Source: Winogradskyella aurantiaca (GTDB taxonomy: Bacteria; Bacteroidota; Bacteroidia; Flavobacteriales; Flavobacteriaceae). From it: a stretch of DNA of 64,000 nt. Position 1 is the first letter of the stretch, and the number at the start of each line of letters is the position of its first letter. The position numbers were made by a program, and so were the translations under genes. This document shows, piece by piece, positions 9,058-18,642 of the stretch. The stretch is from NCBI RefSeq assembly GCF_003362725.1, contig NZ_QKTV01000006.1:124001-188000 (forward strand), given 5' to 3'. The notes below the pieces were generated by a model. The model saw only the letters and a list, made by a program, of their open reading frames with translations. It ran no database searches and was not told the DNA's origin.

Positions 9058-9780
9058 ATGCGATTAGTTTTTACCCTTGGGATCCTTTTGATTTGTTCAA
9101 AAGGCCACACACAGACGTCTTTAAGTCCAGAAGAACTTCTTAGTAAAGCAATTAACTTCCATGACCCGGAAAATAGTTGGTCATCGTTCCAGGACAGCTT
9201 GACGGTGGTGATGACAACTCCAAATTCGCCCAATCGAAACAGTCAAATATATATTGATCTTCCTAAAGAGTTTTTTAGTGTTGAAGCCAAACGCGATACC
9301 GTTACAACTTATTATGAACTATCAAAGGGCAAATGCAAATTGCTTTATAACCAAGAGGAGGTGGCTGATGATTCAGCTAAGGGAAAAGGCATGAGTTGCG
9401 ATAGGGCTGAGCTTTACAAGAACTATTATACCTATCTGTACGGATTACCGATGAAGCTTAAAGATCCTGGCACCAATATCAACTACCCTGTCGAAACCAA
9501 ATCATTCCAAGGAAAAAACTATTTAGTTTTGAAAGCTACCTATGATGCCAACATTGGAAGTGATGTCTGGTACTTTTATTTTAACCCAACTACCTTCGCC
9601 ATGGAACTCTATCAGTTTTACAAAACCGATGAATCTGGCAGCCTAATCCCTAAAAGTGGGGAATACATTGTTCTAAAAGAATTGGCGACTATTGGCTCTA
9701 TTAAAATGCCAAAAATCAGAAACTGGTATTACAACAAGGACGACAAGTTCTTAGGTACAGATACACTTATTAAAAACTAA
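9058..9780 (+). CDS. exported DUF6503-like protein
   Basis: A 240-residue protein with a signal peptide (MRLVFTLGILLICSKGHTQ). The mature part resembles the DUF6503 group of Bacteroidota exported proteins: it opens with a helix (LLSKAINFHDPENSW), then alternating beta strands with a conserved-looking ending in which a product of oxidation or lipid-carrier type is read out (YFNPTTFAMELYQFYK, then KIRNWYYNKDDKFLGTD). The fold is reminiscent of LolA-like periplasmic carriers, but no function is established. It follows the phosphate transporter by 52 bases in the same orientation and is likely cotranscribed; a terminator follows immediately. Confidence 0.65.
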   Translation: MRLVFTLGILLICSKGHTQTSLSPEELLSKAINFHDPENSWSSFQDSLTVVMTTPNSPNRNSQIYIDLPKEFFSVEAKRDTVTTYYELSKGKCKLLYNQEEVADDSAKGKGMSCDRAELYKNYYTYLYGLPMKLKDPGTNINYPVETKSFQGKNYLVLKATYDANIGSDVWYFYFNPTTFAMELYQFYKTDESGSLIPKSGEYIVLKELATIGSIKMPKIRNWYYNKDDKFLGTDTLIKN

Positions 9781-9811
9781 AAAAGCATCTTTTATAACTA
9801 AAAGATGCTTT
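9781..9811. terminator. bidirectional rho-independent terminator
   Basis: GCATCTTTT (9785-9793) pairs with AAAAGATGC (9800-9808), with A and T runs outside. It sits between the convergent DUF6503-like gene and nrdA and can serve both. Confidence 0.88.
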
Positions 9812-9832
9812 CTCCAATTAACACTTAATCAA

Positions 9833-12301
9833 CTAAGAACCACACATAAGGCAGTCATCACCTTCAGAAGCTTTAGCCTGTTCAATCAAGGCTTTCATTT
9901 CTTCAGGTGACATAGGTTCTACCTCTGTGGTCTCCTGTACAAACTTAGCAGCTGTTTGTGCCGCTTTTTGTTTACGTTGCGTAACAACACTATCCTGAAC
10001 CTCTGCCACTTCAGCAACAGGTTCAGACTTTTTCTTATTATCGAGGGTAAACTTAATGGCGTCTACCGCACTTTTGGTTCTTAAGTAATACATACCGGTT
10101 TTTAGACCGCTCTTCCAGGCATAGAAATGCATTGAAGTTAATTTGGCCATGGTGGCACCTTCCATAAATAAATTCAAGGATTGTGATTGGTCAATAAAAT
10201 AACCACGCTGGCGAGACATATCTATGATATCTTTCATACTCAATTCCCAAACGGTCTTATACAATTCTTTGATATCATCAGGAATGGTCTCAATATTTTG
10301 AACCGATCCATTGGCACGCATGATCTCTTGCTTAACGGTTTCGTTCCAAAGACCTAACTCCACCAAATCCTCCAACAGGTGCTTGTTTACCACAATAAAC
10401 TCTCCTGAGAGTACCCGGCGTGTATAAATGTTAGAAGTATAAGGCTCAAAACACTCGTTATTCCCTAAAATTTGAGAGGTACTTGCAGTAGGCATTGGCG
10501 CTACCAGCAATGAGTTTCTAACCCCATGCTTCTTCACATCCTTTCTAAGCTTTGCCCAGTCCCAACGTCCACTTAATTCCTCATCCTTAATATTCCAAAG
10601 GTTGTGCTGAAACTCACCATTACTCATTGGAGATCCCTTATAAGATTCATAAGGCCCATCAACCTTAGCCTCCTCCATGGATGCCGTAACCGCAGCAAAG
10701 TAAAGTGTTTCAAATATTTCCTGATTTAGGTTTTTAGCCTCATCACTAGTGAATGGAAGCCTTAGTTTAATAAAGGTATCTGCCAATCCCTGCACCCCTA
10801 ACCCAACTGGACGGTGTCTGAAATTGGAATTCTGAGCTTCAATTACCGGGTAGTAGTTTCTATCGATAACTCTATTCAAGTTCTTAGTAACACGCTTGGT
10901 GATTCTAAATAATTCTTTGTGATCAAACTCCCCATTCTTAATAAACATTGGAAGGGCAATAGATGCCAAATTACAAACGGCCACCTCATCTGGTGAGGTA
11001 TACTCAAGAATCTCTGTACATAAGTTGGAAGACTTGATGGTTCCAAGGTTTTGCTGATTAGATTTTCTATTAGCCGCATCCTTATACAACATGTAAGGAG
11101 TCCCAGTTTCAATTTGAGATTCTAAGATTTTCTCCCATAATTCTCTCGCCTTAATGGTCTTTCTTCCTTTGCCCGCTTCTTCGTACTTATGGTATAGCGC
11201 CTCAAACTCTTCACTGTGGGTATCAGCTAATCCTGGGCACTCGTTAGGGCACATTAATGTCCAGGTCCCATCTTCCTGAACACGCTTCATAAATAAATCT
11301 GGAATCCACATGGCATAAAAGAGGTCTCTGGCACGCATTTCTTCCTTTCCATGATTCTTTTTAAGATCAAGGAAATCAAAAATATCCGCATGCCATGGCT
11401 CCAAGTATATCGCAAAACTACCCTTACGCTTGCCACCACCCTGGTCTACATAACGAGCCGTATCATTAAAAACACGTAGCATTGGTACAATACCATTAGA
11501 GGTACCGTTGGTTCCTCCAATATAACTTCCTGTTGCTCTAATATTGTGAATAGACAAACCTATACCACCAGCTGACTGTGAGATCTTAGCCGTTTGTTTT
11601 AATGTATCGTAAATACCATCAATACTGTCGTCTTTCATAGCTAGAAGGAAACAAGATGACATTTGTGGTTTAGGTGTACCCGAATTAAACAGTGTTGGTG
11701 TGGCGTGTGTAAAGTACTTTTTAGACATTAGCTCATAGGTTTCTATGGCCGCATCTAAATCATTAAGATGAATCCCTAACGACACCCTCATAAGCATGTG
11801 CTGAGGGCGCTCGGCAATTTGACCGTTTAGCTTTAATAAGTAAGAGCGCTCTAATGTCTTAAATCCGAAGTAGTCGTATCCAAAATCACGATTATATATA
11901 ATTGTAGAATCCAACTTGTCCTTATTCTCTTGAATGATATTATAAACCTCATCAGACAACAAAGGAGCTTTTTTTCCTGTTCTTGGATTTACGTAATTGT
12001 ATAAATCTTCCATGGTTTCACTGAAAGATTTTTTAGTATTCTTATGCAGATTAGAAACAGAAATTCGGGCCGCTAAACGTGCATAATCCGGATGCGTCGT
12101 GGTCATTGTTGCCGCAATTTCAGCTGCCAGATTATCCAACTCACTTGTGGTTACTCCATCGTAAAGACCTTCGATAACGCGCATAGCTACCTTTACAGGA
12201 TCCACTAATTCGTTGAGTCCATAACACAGTTTTCTTACGCGAGCCGTGATCTTATCGAACATAATCGGCTCTTTTCTTCCGTCTCTTTTTACTACATACA
12301 T
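9833..12301 (-). CDS. nrdA: ribonucleoside-diphosphate reductase, alpha (large) subunit, class I
   Basis: The 822-residue catalytic subunit reduces NDPs to dNDPs. An ATP-cone allosteric domain fills about residues 1-90 ([18 protein letters not shown]). The active site is intact: the redox pair C217 ([11 protein letters not shown]) and C443 (VAVCNLAS), and the N426-C428-E430 triad in SNLCTE with the thiyl-radical Cys428. The terminus carries the CLMC pair (DDCLMCGS) that exchanges electrons with thioredoxin or glutaredoxin. A Lys/Gln/Glu-rich linker of about 60 residues precedes that pair. The ATG is at 12299-12301. It follows nrdB by 164 bases on the same strand, and the two genes are probably one operon despite the gap. 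Confidence 0.95.
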   Translation of the reverse strand: MYVVKRDGRKEPIMFDKITARVRKLCYGLNELVDPVKVAMRVIEGLYDGVTTSELDNLAAEIAATMTTTHPDYARLAARISVSNLHKNTKKSFSETMEDLYNYVNPRTGKKAPLLSDEVYNIIQENKDKLDSTIIYNRDFGYDYFGFKTLERSYLLKLNGQIAERPQHMLMRVSLGIHLNDLDAAIETYELMSKKYFTHATPTLFNSGTPKPQMSSCFLLAMKDDSIDGIYDTLKQTAKISQSAGGIGLSIHNIRATGSYIGGTNGTSNGIVPMLRVFNDTARYVDQGGGKRKGSFAIYLEPWHADIFDFLDLKKNHGKEEMRARDLFYAMWIPDLFMKRVQEDGTWTLMCPNECPGLADTHSEEFEALYHKYEEAGKGRKTIKARELWEKILESQIETGTPYMLYKDAANRKSNQQNLGTIKSSNLCTEILEYTSPDEVAVCNLASIALPMFIKNGEFDHKELFRITKRVTKNLNRVIDRNYYPVIEAQNSNFRHRPVGLGVQGLADTFIKLRLPFTSDEAKNLNQEIFETLYFAAVTASMEEAKVDGPYESYKGSPMSNGEFQHNLWNIKDEELSGRWDWAKLRKDVKKHGVRNSLLVAPMPTASTSQILGNNECFEPYTSNIYTRRVLSGEFIVVNKHLLEDLVELGLWNETVKQEIMRANGSVQNIETIPDDIKELYKTVWELSMKDIIDMSRQRGYFIDQSQSLNLFMEGATMAKLTSMHFYAWKSGLKTGMYYLRTKSAVDAIKFTLDNKKKSEPVAEVAEVQDSVVTQRKQKAAQTAAKFVQETTEVEPMSPEEMKALIEQAKASEGDDCLMCGS

Positions 12302-12385
12302 AGGTTTAATTTGGTTTTAGCTATTCTGACACACCTTTCAGAATAAGGGTTAATTAGTTAGGGAGGAGTATTCATCCTCAGTTGA

Positions 12386-12406
12386 TTTATAAACTACTTT
12401 TATAAA
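12386..12406. repeat. inverted repeat in the nrdB-nrdA intergenic region
   Basis: TTTATAAA occurs at 12386-12393 and 12399-12406; because the 8-mer is itself palindromic the two copies can form a hairpin with a five-base loop. A second short stem, ATAACC (12450-12455) with GGTTAT (12460-12465), overlaps the nrdB stop codon. Neither has a U tract, so they look like mRNA processing or stability elements and not terminators. Confidence 0.3.
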
Positions 12407-12464
12407 TGAGCCAACAAATAGTGACTCGTAATTCTTTTGTGCTTAGGGTATAACCTATCGGTTA

Positions 12465-13445
12465 TTAAAAATCAGCATCGAAAGAGAACTTATCCTTTTC
12501 TTCCTCCTTGTTCAATACACCAGCTTTCTGATATTCGGACACGCGTTTCTCAAAGAAGTTAGTTTTTCCTTGAAGTGAGATCATATCCATAAAATCAAAT
12601 GGATTGGCTGTATTATATTCTTTCTCGCAACCTAGTTCAGTTAGGAGTCGATCGGTTACAAATTCTAGATACTGACTCATCAGCGTGGCATTCATTCCAA
12701 TTAAACTTACTGGTAAAGACTCAGTGATAAACTCACGTTCAATATCAAGTGCATCAATGATTATTTCTTTAATACGTTCTTTAGGAACTTTATTAATCAA
12801 GTGGTTGTTATGAAGGTGAACCGCGAAATCACAATGCACACCTTCATCTCTGGAAATTAGTTCGTTTGAAAAGGTTAATCCAGGCATAAGTCCGCGCTTC
12901 TTCAACCAGAAGATTGAACAAAATGCACCTGAGAAGAAAATACCTTCTACCGCTGCAAAAGCAATTAAACGCTCCGCAAAACTAGGTGACTCAATCCATC
13001 GCAGAGCCCAATCAGCCTTTTTCTTAATAGCTGGAAAGTTCTCTAGTGCATGAAACAACTTATCCTTTTCTGCTTCATCTTTCACATACGTATCAATAAG
13101 CAGGGAATATGTCTCGCTATGGATATTCTCCATCATGATTTGAAAGCCATAGAAGAACTTGGCTTCACTATACTGCACCTCATTAACAAAGTTCTCGGCT
13201 AGATTCTCATTAACAATACCATCACTGGCCGCAAAGAAGGCTAGAATGTGCTTAATAAAGAATCGCTCATCGTCATTCAATTTTGTAGTCCAATCTGTCA
13301 GATCCTGATGCAAATCTATTTCTTCTGCAGTCCAAAAACTCGCTTCAGATTTTTTATACCATTCCCATAAATCGTGATGTTTGATCGGAAAAATTACAAA
13401 TCGATCCTTGTTTTCTTGCAATATAGGTTCTTGTTGTTCTGACAT
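12465..13445 (-). CDS. nrdB: ribonucleoside-diphosphate reductase, beta (radical) subunit, class I
   Basis: The 326-residue small subunit houses the dimetal-tyrosyl radical cofactor. All expected ligands are visible: D44 (EEIDLH), E106 and H109 (ENIHSETY), E167 (AAVEGIFF), E201 and H204 (RDEGVH). The radical tyrosine aligns with Y113 (E-x2-H-x3-Y spacing as in E. coli Y122). The C-terminal tail (KFSFDADF) is the conserved peptide that docks on NrdA. It begins at ATG 13445 and precedes nrdA in the operon. A 347-bp noncoding region with a long inverted pair lies upstream. Confidence 0.95.
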   Translation of the reverse strand: MSEQQEPILQENKDRFVIFPIKHHDLWEWYKKSEASFWTAEEIDLHQDLTDWTTKLNDDERFFIKHILAFFAASDGIVNENLAENFVNEVQYSEAKFFYGFQIMMENIHSETYSLLIDTYVKDEAEKDKLFHALENFPAIKKKADWALRWIESPSFAERLIAFAAVEGIFFSGAFCSIFWLKKRGLMPGLTFSNELISRDEGVHCDFAVHLHNNHLINKVPKERIKEIIIDALDIEREFITESLPVSLIGMNATLMSQYLEFVTDRLLTELGCEKEYNTANPFDFMDMISLQGKTNFFEKRVSEYQKAGVLNKEEEKDKFSFDADF

Positions 13446-13792
13446 GCGATGGTATATTAAAAGTTATTGAAAAAATAGAATGATTCGGGACTAACAAAGA
13501 TTGAAAATAGTCGATGATAATGAAAGATGAGTTGTCAAACAATATCAACAAGTTTTTAACATCTGCATTTTCTCTTCAGAAGTATAAAAAATTCCGCAAT
13601 AAGTCATAACTTTTTGATATTGTGGTATTTATAATTTTTTGTCTAAGGAAACTTTATAAGAATAATAATGTTAAAAAAGCCTCTAAGCCCTAGTATGATT
13701 GAGGAGTTTTAAATGAGAATAACCCGGCACTAGATAAACAAAAAATGCGTGTGAATTGAACGTCAGAAACTGGTCTAAAGTTCGCTTAAAAA
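13446..13792. other. noncoding region between DUF3109 gene and nrdB
   Basis: No convincing gene is present. It must contain the nrdBA promoter on the minus strand and the 3' end of the DUF3109 transcript. The notable content is a pair of near-identical 16-mers in opposite orientation (13539-13554 and 13608-13623). A weak imperfect stem (AAAAAGCCTC near 13674 with GAGGAGTTTT near 13702) could be a poor terminator. I do not see a match to the classic NrdR box. Confidence 0.6.
13539..13623. promoter_or_regulatory. 16-bp inverted repeat pair upstream of nrdB
   Basis: ACAATATCAACAAGTT (13539-13554) recurs on the other strand as ACAATATCAAAAAGTT (plus-strand 13608-13623), differing at one base, with 53 bases between. 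The first copy is 94 bases upstream of the nrdB ATG. Two opposed copies of a 16-mer are unlikely by chance in 347 bp and look like paired binding sites for a regulator of the reductase operon. The regulator is unknown. Confidence 0.4.
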
Positions 13793-14365
13793 TTAAGTGT
13801 TTGAATGGTTTTGAGCCAATGTTTCAAGTTCTGAATACCAGGTCTCCCCAAATTTTCTGATCAGGGCATCTTTTACAAACTTATACACAGGCACCTGAAG
13901 AGATGTTCCCAAAACACAAGCATCACTACAGATGTCCCAGCGATCGTAATTAACAGCCGTGAATTGAGAATACGATTTCGTTCGTACTGGATACAAATGG
14001 CATGATATGGGTTTTTTCCAATCAACCACTCCCTGGTTGTAGGCCTCCTCAATCCCACACATGGCTTTTCCTGATTTATCAAAAATGGTATAGGCGCATT
14101 CTTTTCCCTCAACCAATGGAGTTTCATGTTCACCAAAGGCCGTGACAATTGAAGTTCCCTGACCCTCTATGGACTTCACACCTTCAGGTCTCAAAAAAGG
14201 TTTGACCTTGGGATAAATACGATCTAAAATTTCCAATTCCTCTTTTTCTAAAGGAGCACCCGCATCACCTTCAACACAACAAATACCTTTGCAAGCATTG
14301 AGATTACATACAAAATCATTATCGATTATATCCTCAGAAATAATGGTGTTTTCCAGCTGAAACAT
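13793..14365 (-). CDS. DUF3109 family cysteine-rich protein
   Basis: A 190-residue cytoplasmic protein that matches the DUF3109 group of Bacteroidota. Its cysteines are patterned like the YkgJ-type zinc/iron-cluster proteins: a CNLNACKGICC cluster near residue 20, then ECAY, MCGIEEA, SCHLYPVR and DICSDACVLG. The last blocks (CxxxG...CHLYP) are the diagnostic part. Eight or more conserved Cys suggest a metal or Fe-S site, but no reaction is known. It starts at ATG 14365 and diverges from the MarC gene across 88 bases. Confidence 0.75.
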   Translation of the reverse strand: MFQLENTIISEDIIDNDFVCNLNACKGICCVEGDAGAPLEKEELEILDRIYPKVKPFLRPEGVKSIEGQGTSIVTAFGEHETPLVEGKECAYTIFDKSGKAMCGIEEAYNQGVVDWKKPISCHLYPVRTKSYSQFTAVNYDRWDICSDACVLGTSLQVPVYKFVKDALIRKFGETWYSELETLAQNHSNT

Positions 14366-14453
14366 GAGGGTAAAAATAACTAAACTTTACCGTAATTTAA
14401 TCTTGTAAATCAGCAATTTAATTAGACCTTTGCGCAAATTTTAAAGGCTAGTT

Positions 14454-15035
14454 ATGAACTTTGATTTTAAAGAAATTTTTACGGCATTCATGGTGCTATT
14501 TGCGGTGATCGATATTATTGGAAACATTCCAATAATTATAGATTTAAGGAAAAAGGTGGGTCACATCCAGAGTGAAAAAGCATCCATAATAGCAGGAGCC
14601 ATTATGATCTTGTTCCTTTTTCTAGGTAAAAGTATTCTAAAACTTATAGGTGTTGACGTCAATTCGTTTGCGGTTGCCGGCGCCGTTGTTTTATTCTTTA
14701 TAGCCCTAGAGATGATTCTTGGTGTGAGAATCTATAAAGAAGACGAAAATACGGCGATGACAGCCTCCATATTTCCTTTGGCGTTTCCTTTAATTGCGGG
14801 ACCAGGTAGCTTAACAACACTGTTATCCTTGAGAGCAGAATTCTCTTTGGAAAATATTATTGTAGCGGTGATTATCAATGTCTTAGTCATTTACATTGTA
14901 CTCAAAACTTCTGCTCGGATTGAAAGAATGATTGGAGCCAATGGAATTAACATTATAAGAAAAGTTTTTGGTGTAATTTTGTTAGCCATTGCTGTGAAGC
15001 TCTTTGCGGCAAATATTAAGGTCTTGTTTGTTTAA
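14454..15035 (+). CDS. MarC family integral membrane protein
   Basis: A 193-residue protein with six predicted membrane helices (for example GAIMILFLFLGKSILKLIG, AGAVVLFFIALEMILGV, IIVAVIINVLVIYIVL). The family hallmarks FAVIDIIGNIPI near the start and FPLAFPLIAGPGS in the centre identify it as MarC/UPF0056. The family has no proven transport substrate; the original link to multiple antibiotic resistance was withdrawn. ATG 14454 begins an apparent operon with the following two genes (18-base gap, then one-base overlap). Confidence 0.85.
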   Translation: MNFDFKEIFTAFMVLFAVIDIIGNIPIIIDLRKKVGHIQSEKASIIAGAIMILFLFLGKSILKLIGVDVNSFAVAGAVVLFFIALEMILGVRIYKEDENTAMTASIFPLAFPLIAGPGSLTTLLSLRAEFSLENIIVAVIINVLVIYIVLKTSARIERMIGANGINIIRKVFGVILLAIAVKLFAANIKVLFV

Positions 15036-15053
15036 TTCGTAAGCTAAGTGAAA

Positions 15054-15254
15054 ATGAAAATATTGATCACCGTTTTAACAATCATCGCAGTTTTACTCAT
15101 TGCATTTAATGCGACCAAACTGGATTTCAACAACCTGTTTGATGGAGAAAGTTTCACGGCTGTATTAACGATTCTTGCAGCACTTTGCGCCATTGTTTTG
15201 TTACAGATATTGCGCTTGTCTAAAAAGATTGAGAAACTCCAAAAACGATCTTAA
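15054..15254 (+). CDS. small two-helix membrane protein
   Basis: About 66 residues with two hydrophobic helices (ILITVLTIIAVLLIAFNATKL and AVLTILAALCAIVLLQILRL) and a basic tail (KKIEKLQKRS). A GTG at 15048 is in frame, but ATG 15054 is the more natural start. It ends in TAA at 15252-15254, sharing one base with the ATG of the next gene, so translation is probably coupled. No family recognised. Confidence 0.6.
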   Translation: MKILITVLTIIAVLLIAFNATKLDFNNLFDGESFTAVLTILAALCAIVLLQILRLSKKIEKLQKRS

Positions 15255-15865
15255 TGCAATATGATGTCCTAATCGTCGGAGCAGGAGCTGCAGGCATGTC
15301 CTGTGCTCTTGTGCTTGGATCAGCCTATCCCAAGGCCTACGCCACCGATAAAACCATTGGCCTTATAGCGCATCAAAAAACATCGCATTTGCAATCGGCA
15401 CTTTTTAATAACGTCTTGGGACTCGCTCCTGGAACTTTAGGCAGTAAAATTCTAAATTCTGGAAAAGAACAATTGCAGTCCTTATACCCTCATGTAGATC
15501 AAATTGAAAAGGAAAAGGTGAAAGAAATTGTTCCAATAGCTAATGGTTGGACAGTTACCACTAATAAATCCAGCTATACCACAAGAGAAGTTGTTATTGC
15601 CGTAGGTTATACCAGCCTAATAAATATTCGAGGGCTAGCGTCCTATATAGAACCGCATCCAAAAGCACAGACGGTAAAGGACCGGATCTGGCTAAAAAAC
15701 ACGGATCATCTTGTGGCACCTGGTCTTTATGCTGCTGGAACTATTGCCGGTTGGCGCAGTCAGTTTGCTATTGCCGCTGGCAGTGGAGCGCAAGTAGCCA
15801 CAGATGTATTAACTGGATGGAATAATGGAACGCACAGTAAAGTGCACGACAAGGTTACTGAGTAA
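15254..15865 (+). CDS. half-size FAD-dependent oxidoreductase (thioredoxin reductase-like FAD domain only)
   Basis: The 203-residue protein opens with a dinucleotide-binding beta-alpha-beta (YDVLIVGAGAAGMSCA, residues 3-18) and closes with the second FAD-binding element of pyridine nucleotide-disulfide oxidoreductases (APGLYAAGTIAGW, near 155-167, followed by AIAAGSGAQVA). The central NAD(P)H-binding domain and the redox CxxC of thioredoxin reductase are missing, so the protein is about two thirds of the family length. Both FAD segments are intact and the frame is clean, so it looks like a genuine compact variant and not a broken gene. It is coupled to the small membrane protein upstream and overlaps the S41 protease gene tail to tail by 11 bases. 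Confidence 0.68.
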   Translation: MQYDVLIVGAGAAGMSCALVLGSAYPKAYATDKTIGLIAHQKTSHLQSALFNNVLGLAPGTLGSKILNSGKEQLQSLYPHVDQIEKEKVKEIVPIANGWTVTTNKSSYTTREVVIAVGYTSLINIRGLASYIEPHPKAQTVKDRIWLKNTDHLVAPGLYAAGTIAGWRSQFAIAAGSGAQVATDVLTGWNNGTHSKVHDKVTE

Positions 15866-17462
15866 AGTTGTTGTTTTCCTTGCTTAACAAAATCACCTCT
15901 TCCACCATGATATCCTCGTCATTCAGAATTTCGTAAAAGGTGTTATCATCATAAAGCTGGCGACCTAAATTTGCCTTAATAAGACGTTTTATGACCTCGT
16001 TATAGGCTACAAAAGTGATATTGGTTCCTTCTCTCAGATTAACATAATTCTGAAAACGCACTACTAAATCATCGCTAATTAGATTACTATCGATGAAGTC
16101 GCGTTTTGAAACCGTTTTATAGCGATCTCGGTGTTTCTCCAATTCTTCAAATACAAAAAAGCCAAAGTGACCTCTTCTTTGTAAATAGTTAATCGTTTCA
16201 TTATCAATAGCAGAATCAATTGGCACAAATACATCGGGGATAATACCTCCTCCACCATAGACCACCTTACCCTTAGGGGTAGTGAATTTTAAGGAATCTG
16301 CTATTTCTATAAAGTCTTCATTTGACAGCTCCCCATTACGTTTGCGTTTGTAGTAATCATTAAAATAAGCTCTATTACCTCCTCCATTATATGGTCTTTG
16401 AATACTCCTGCCTGTTGGGGTGTAATATCTACTCACAGTTAATCTTACGGCTGAACCATCCCCTAAAGCCATTTCGCGCTGAACCAGACCTTTTCCATAA
16501 GAACGTCTTCCCACGATGACTCCTTTATCATTATCCTGCAATGCACCTGAAATAACCTCACTTGCCGAAGCCGAGTTTTCATCTTGCATCACATAGATCT
16601 CTCCATTCTCAAAATCACCACGTCGTGTTGCCATTGTTTTTTCAACAGCTCCTTTTTTGTTTTTAGTAAACAGAATCATCTTTCCGCTTTCCAGAAACTC
16701 ATCTGCAATTTGTTCTGCAATGCCTAAAAATCCACCAGGGTTGTCCCGTAAATCTAGTGCCAGTTTAGTAGCGCCTTGTTCTTGCAACTGGGTTAAAGCC
16801 GTTTTAAATTCCTTATAGGTCGTTTCCGCAAATCGGTTGATTTTAATGTATCCTAAATCTTCAGTTAACATGTAAGCGGCATCCACACTTGTAATAGGAA
16901 TGTTAGATCTCCTCACCACAAAATCCATTAATTCCTCCTCACCAGGTCGTTTTACTGTTAATCGCACTCGGCTATTGATTTCACCTTTTAAAACTGCAAT
17001 AATAGAATCACTGCTCAAGCCACGACCAGTAAGACTTTTATCGTTAGCCATTATAATACGATCTCCTCCTTTAATTCCCACAGCCTCACTAGGACCACCT
17101 TCGGTAGGTTTTATAACTGTAATGGTATCACGATAAGTATAAAAATTAACCCCAATCCCCACAAAATCACCTTTCATATTTTCAGTGACACGTTTTAACT
17201 CGCTTTTGGGAATATAGGTAGAGTGCGGATCAAGATTGTCCAGAATGCCATTCACAGTAACGTCAACGATACTGTCTGTATTGACATCGTCCACATATTC
17301 ATAATCAATATAGTCAATAAGCCTGTTCAGCTTATCCTTCTTACTATTAGTGGTGAACAAGCGGTCAGATGTATCCGTGAAATTAAGTTTACCCCCGATG
17401 AGAACTCCAACGGCAACCGCTATGCCCATTATTAAAGGAATATATTTTTTAGAGTTCTCCAT
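15855..17462 (-). CDS. S41 family C-terminal processing peptidase
   Basis: A 535-residue protease with an N-terminal membrane anchor or signal (IPLIMGIAVAVGVLIGG), a helical region with the LDPHSTYIP motif (77-85), a PDZ domain at about 95-175 (GDFVGIGVNF ... GGDRIIMAND), and the S41 catalytic core. The catalytic Ser-Lys dyad is S299 (ENSASASE) and K324 (RRSYGKG), with the 25-residue spacing seen in Prc and CtpA. It cleaves proteins near their C-termini in the periplasm. It is 5 bases downstream of the dCMP deaminase gene and probably cotranscribed. Confidence 0.9.
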   Translation of the reverse strand: MENSKKYIPLIMGIAVAVGVLIGGKLNFTDTSDRLFTTNSKKDKLNRLIDYIDYEYVDDVNTDSIVDVTVNGILDNLDPHSTYIPKSELKRVTENMKGDFVGIGVNFYTYRDTITVIKPTEGGPSEAVGIKGGDRIIMANDKSLTGRGLSSDSIIAVLKGEINSRVRLTVKRPGEEELMDFVVRRSNIPITSVDAAYMLTEDLGYIKINRFAETTYKEFKTALTQLQEQGATKLALDLRDNPGGFLGIAEQIADEFLESGKMILFTKNKKGAVEKTMATRRGDFENGEIYVMQDENSASASEVISGALQDNDKGVIVGRRSYGKGLVQREMALGDGSAVRLTVSRYYTPTGRSIQRPYNGGGNRAYFNDYYKRKRNGELSNEDFIEIADSLKFTTPKGKVVYGGGGIIPDVFVPIDSAIDNETINYLQRRGHFGFFVFEELEKHRDRYKTVSKRDFIDSNLISDDLVVRFQNYVNLREGTNITFVAYNEVIKRLIKANLGRQLYDDNTFYEILNDEDIMVEEVILLSKENNNFTQ

Positions 17463-17467
17463 CTGTT

Positions 17468-17893
17468 CTAATCTATTGCGATAAAGTCTATCTGTACCCC
17501 TGCTTTTTCGAGAAATTGTAAGCCCGAGGCATCTTTATATTTTTTCGAATAAACCACTCTTACAATCCCGGCCTGATGAATAAGTTTACTACACTCTTTG
17601 CAAGGTGAGAGGGTTATATATAAGGTTGCCCCCACACATGATTGCGTGGAAGATGCCACTTTTAAAATAGCATTCGCTTCTGCATGCAGCACATACCACT
17701 TGGTATAACCTTCTTCATCTTCACAATAATTTTCAAATCCGGTTGGGGTTCCATTATACCCATCGGAAATGATCATTCTATCTTTTACAATAATTGCGCC
17801 AACTTGTTTTCTTTTACAATGAGATAATTTACCCCATTCTTTGGCCATACGTAAGTACGCTTTATCGTAGCGTTCTTGTTTTGATTGAGACAT
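17468..17893 (-). CDS. dCMP deaminase family protein
   Basis: The 141-residue protein has the zinc site of the cytidine/deoxycytidylate deaminases: H70-A-E72 (VLHAEANAI) and PC98-x2-C101 (SPCKECSK). The N-terminal CKRKQVGAIIV and GYNGTPTGF segments are typical of dCMP deaminases such as ComEB, which convert dCMP to dUMP for thymidylate synthesis. The ATG is at 17891-17893. With the S41 gene 5 bases downstream it forms a two-gene operon. Confidence 0.88.
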   Translation of the reverse strand: MSQSKQERYDKAYLRMAKEWGKLSHCKRKQVGAIIVKDRMIISDGYNGTPTGFENYCEDEEGYTKWYVLHAEANAILKVASSTQSCVGATLYITLSPCKECSKLIHQAGIVRVVYSKKYKDASGLQFLEKAGVQIDFIAID

Positions 17894-17976
17894 GTAGTGT
17901 TGTGCAATGTTTTTAACGAATATAGATGCTTAGCCTATTATAAACAATCTACTGGCAGTTAAAGTTTTACCAAACT

Positions 17977-18570
17977 TTATAAGGCCACGAATAGATCACT
18001 ACCTAATATCATTGGAATAACTAAACCAACAACTACCGAGGATAGGACCAGAATCCAATCACGATTAGAGAAGCGAAACAGGGTTTGAAATAAGAAACCT
18101 ATAAATAGTACTACGAATACTATAATGACTTGGGCTAGCTCAATACCAATGGCAAATTCAATTAATGGGATAAGTTTTTCTTCAGTTTGACCAATAAACA
18201 TTTTGAATTCTCTTGCGAATCCTAGCCCATGGATCAGTCCAAAAAACAAGGCAGCAAACATTAATAAATTAACACGCTTGGACTTAGAAGCCTTACCGGC
18301 AGTAAAAACATTATATAGGGCGGCTATTAGAATGGTCACCGGAATAAGAAACTCTACTAGTGTTCCATTAACACTCACAATATTATAAGCCGCAAGGAAG
18401 AGTGAAAGGGTATGCCCTAGGGTGAAAAGGGATACTAAAATTAAAACACGTTTCCAATCTCTAAATGCATAAGGCACCGCCAGTACCATAAGAAATAGGA
18501 CATGGTCGTAACCATTTATATCCAGTACGTGATTTAATCCGTAACTAACATTAAACCAAAAATCATTCAT
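17977..18570 (-). CDS. HupE/UreJ-like membrane protein
   Basis: A 197-residue protein with about five to six membrane helices. The diagnostic segments are GYDHVLFLMVLAVPYAF (20-36) and the internal LFTLGHTLSLFLA and FGLIHGLGFA, each with a membrane His. HupE proteins are linked to nickel or cobalt entry in hydrogenase and urease clusters, but no such enzyme is nearby; in Bacteroidota this family is common and its substrate is unknown. It stands alone between the deaminase and the FG-GAP protein. Confidence 0.75.
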   Translation of the reverse strand: MNDFWFNVSYGLNHVLDINGYDHVLFLMVLAVPYAFRDWKRVLILVSLFTLGHTLSLFLAAYNIVSVNGTLVEFLIPVTILIAALYNVFTAGKASKSKRVNLLMFAALFFGLIHGLGFAREFKMFIGQTEEKLIPLIEFAIGIELAQVIIVFVVLFIGFLFQTLFRFSNRDWILVLSSVVVGLVIPMILGSDLFVAL

Positions 18571-18642
18571 GTGTTCGTTTTTAGATTTGGGCCTTAAAGA
18601 TACAATTTAAATCACGTTAGGCTTTGGATTAAAATACACTAC

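Noticed and set aside
12450-12465. ATAACC/GGTTAT hairpin at the end of nrdB as a terminator
   Set aside because: No U tract follows on the minus strand and nrdA is needed downstream, so it is not a terminator.
13354-13551. 65-residue minus-strand frame overlapping the start of nrdB
   Set aside because: Overlaps nrdB in another frame and covers the candidate regulatory repeats; no family and no ribosome site.
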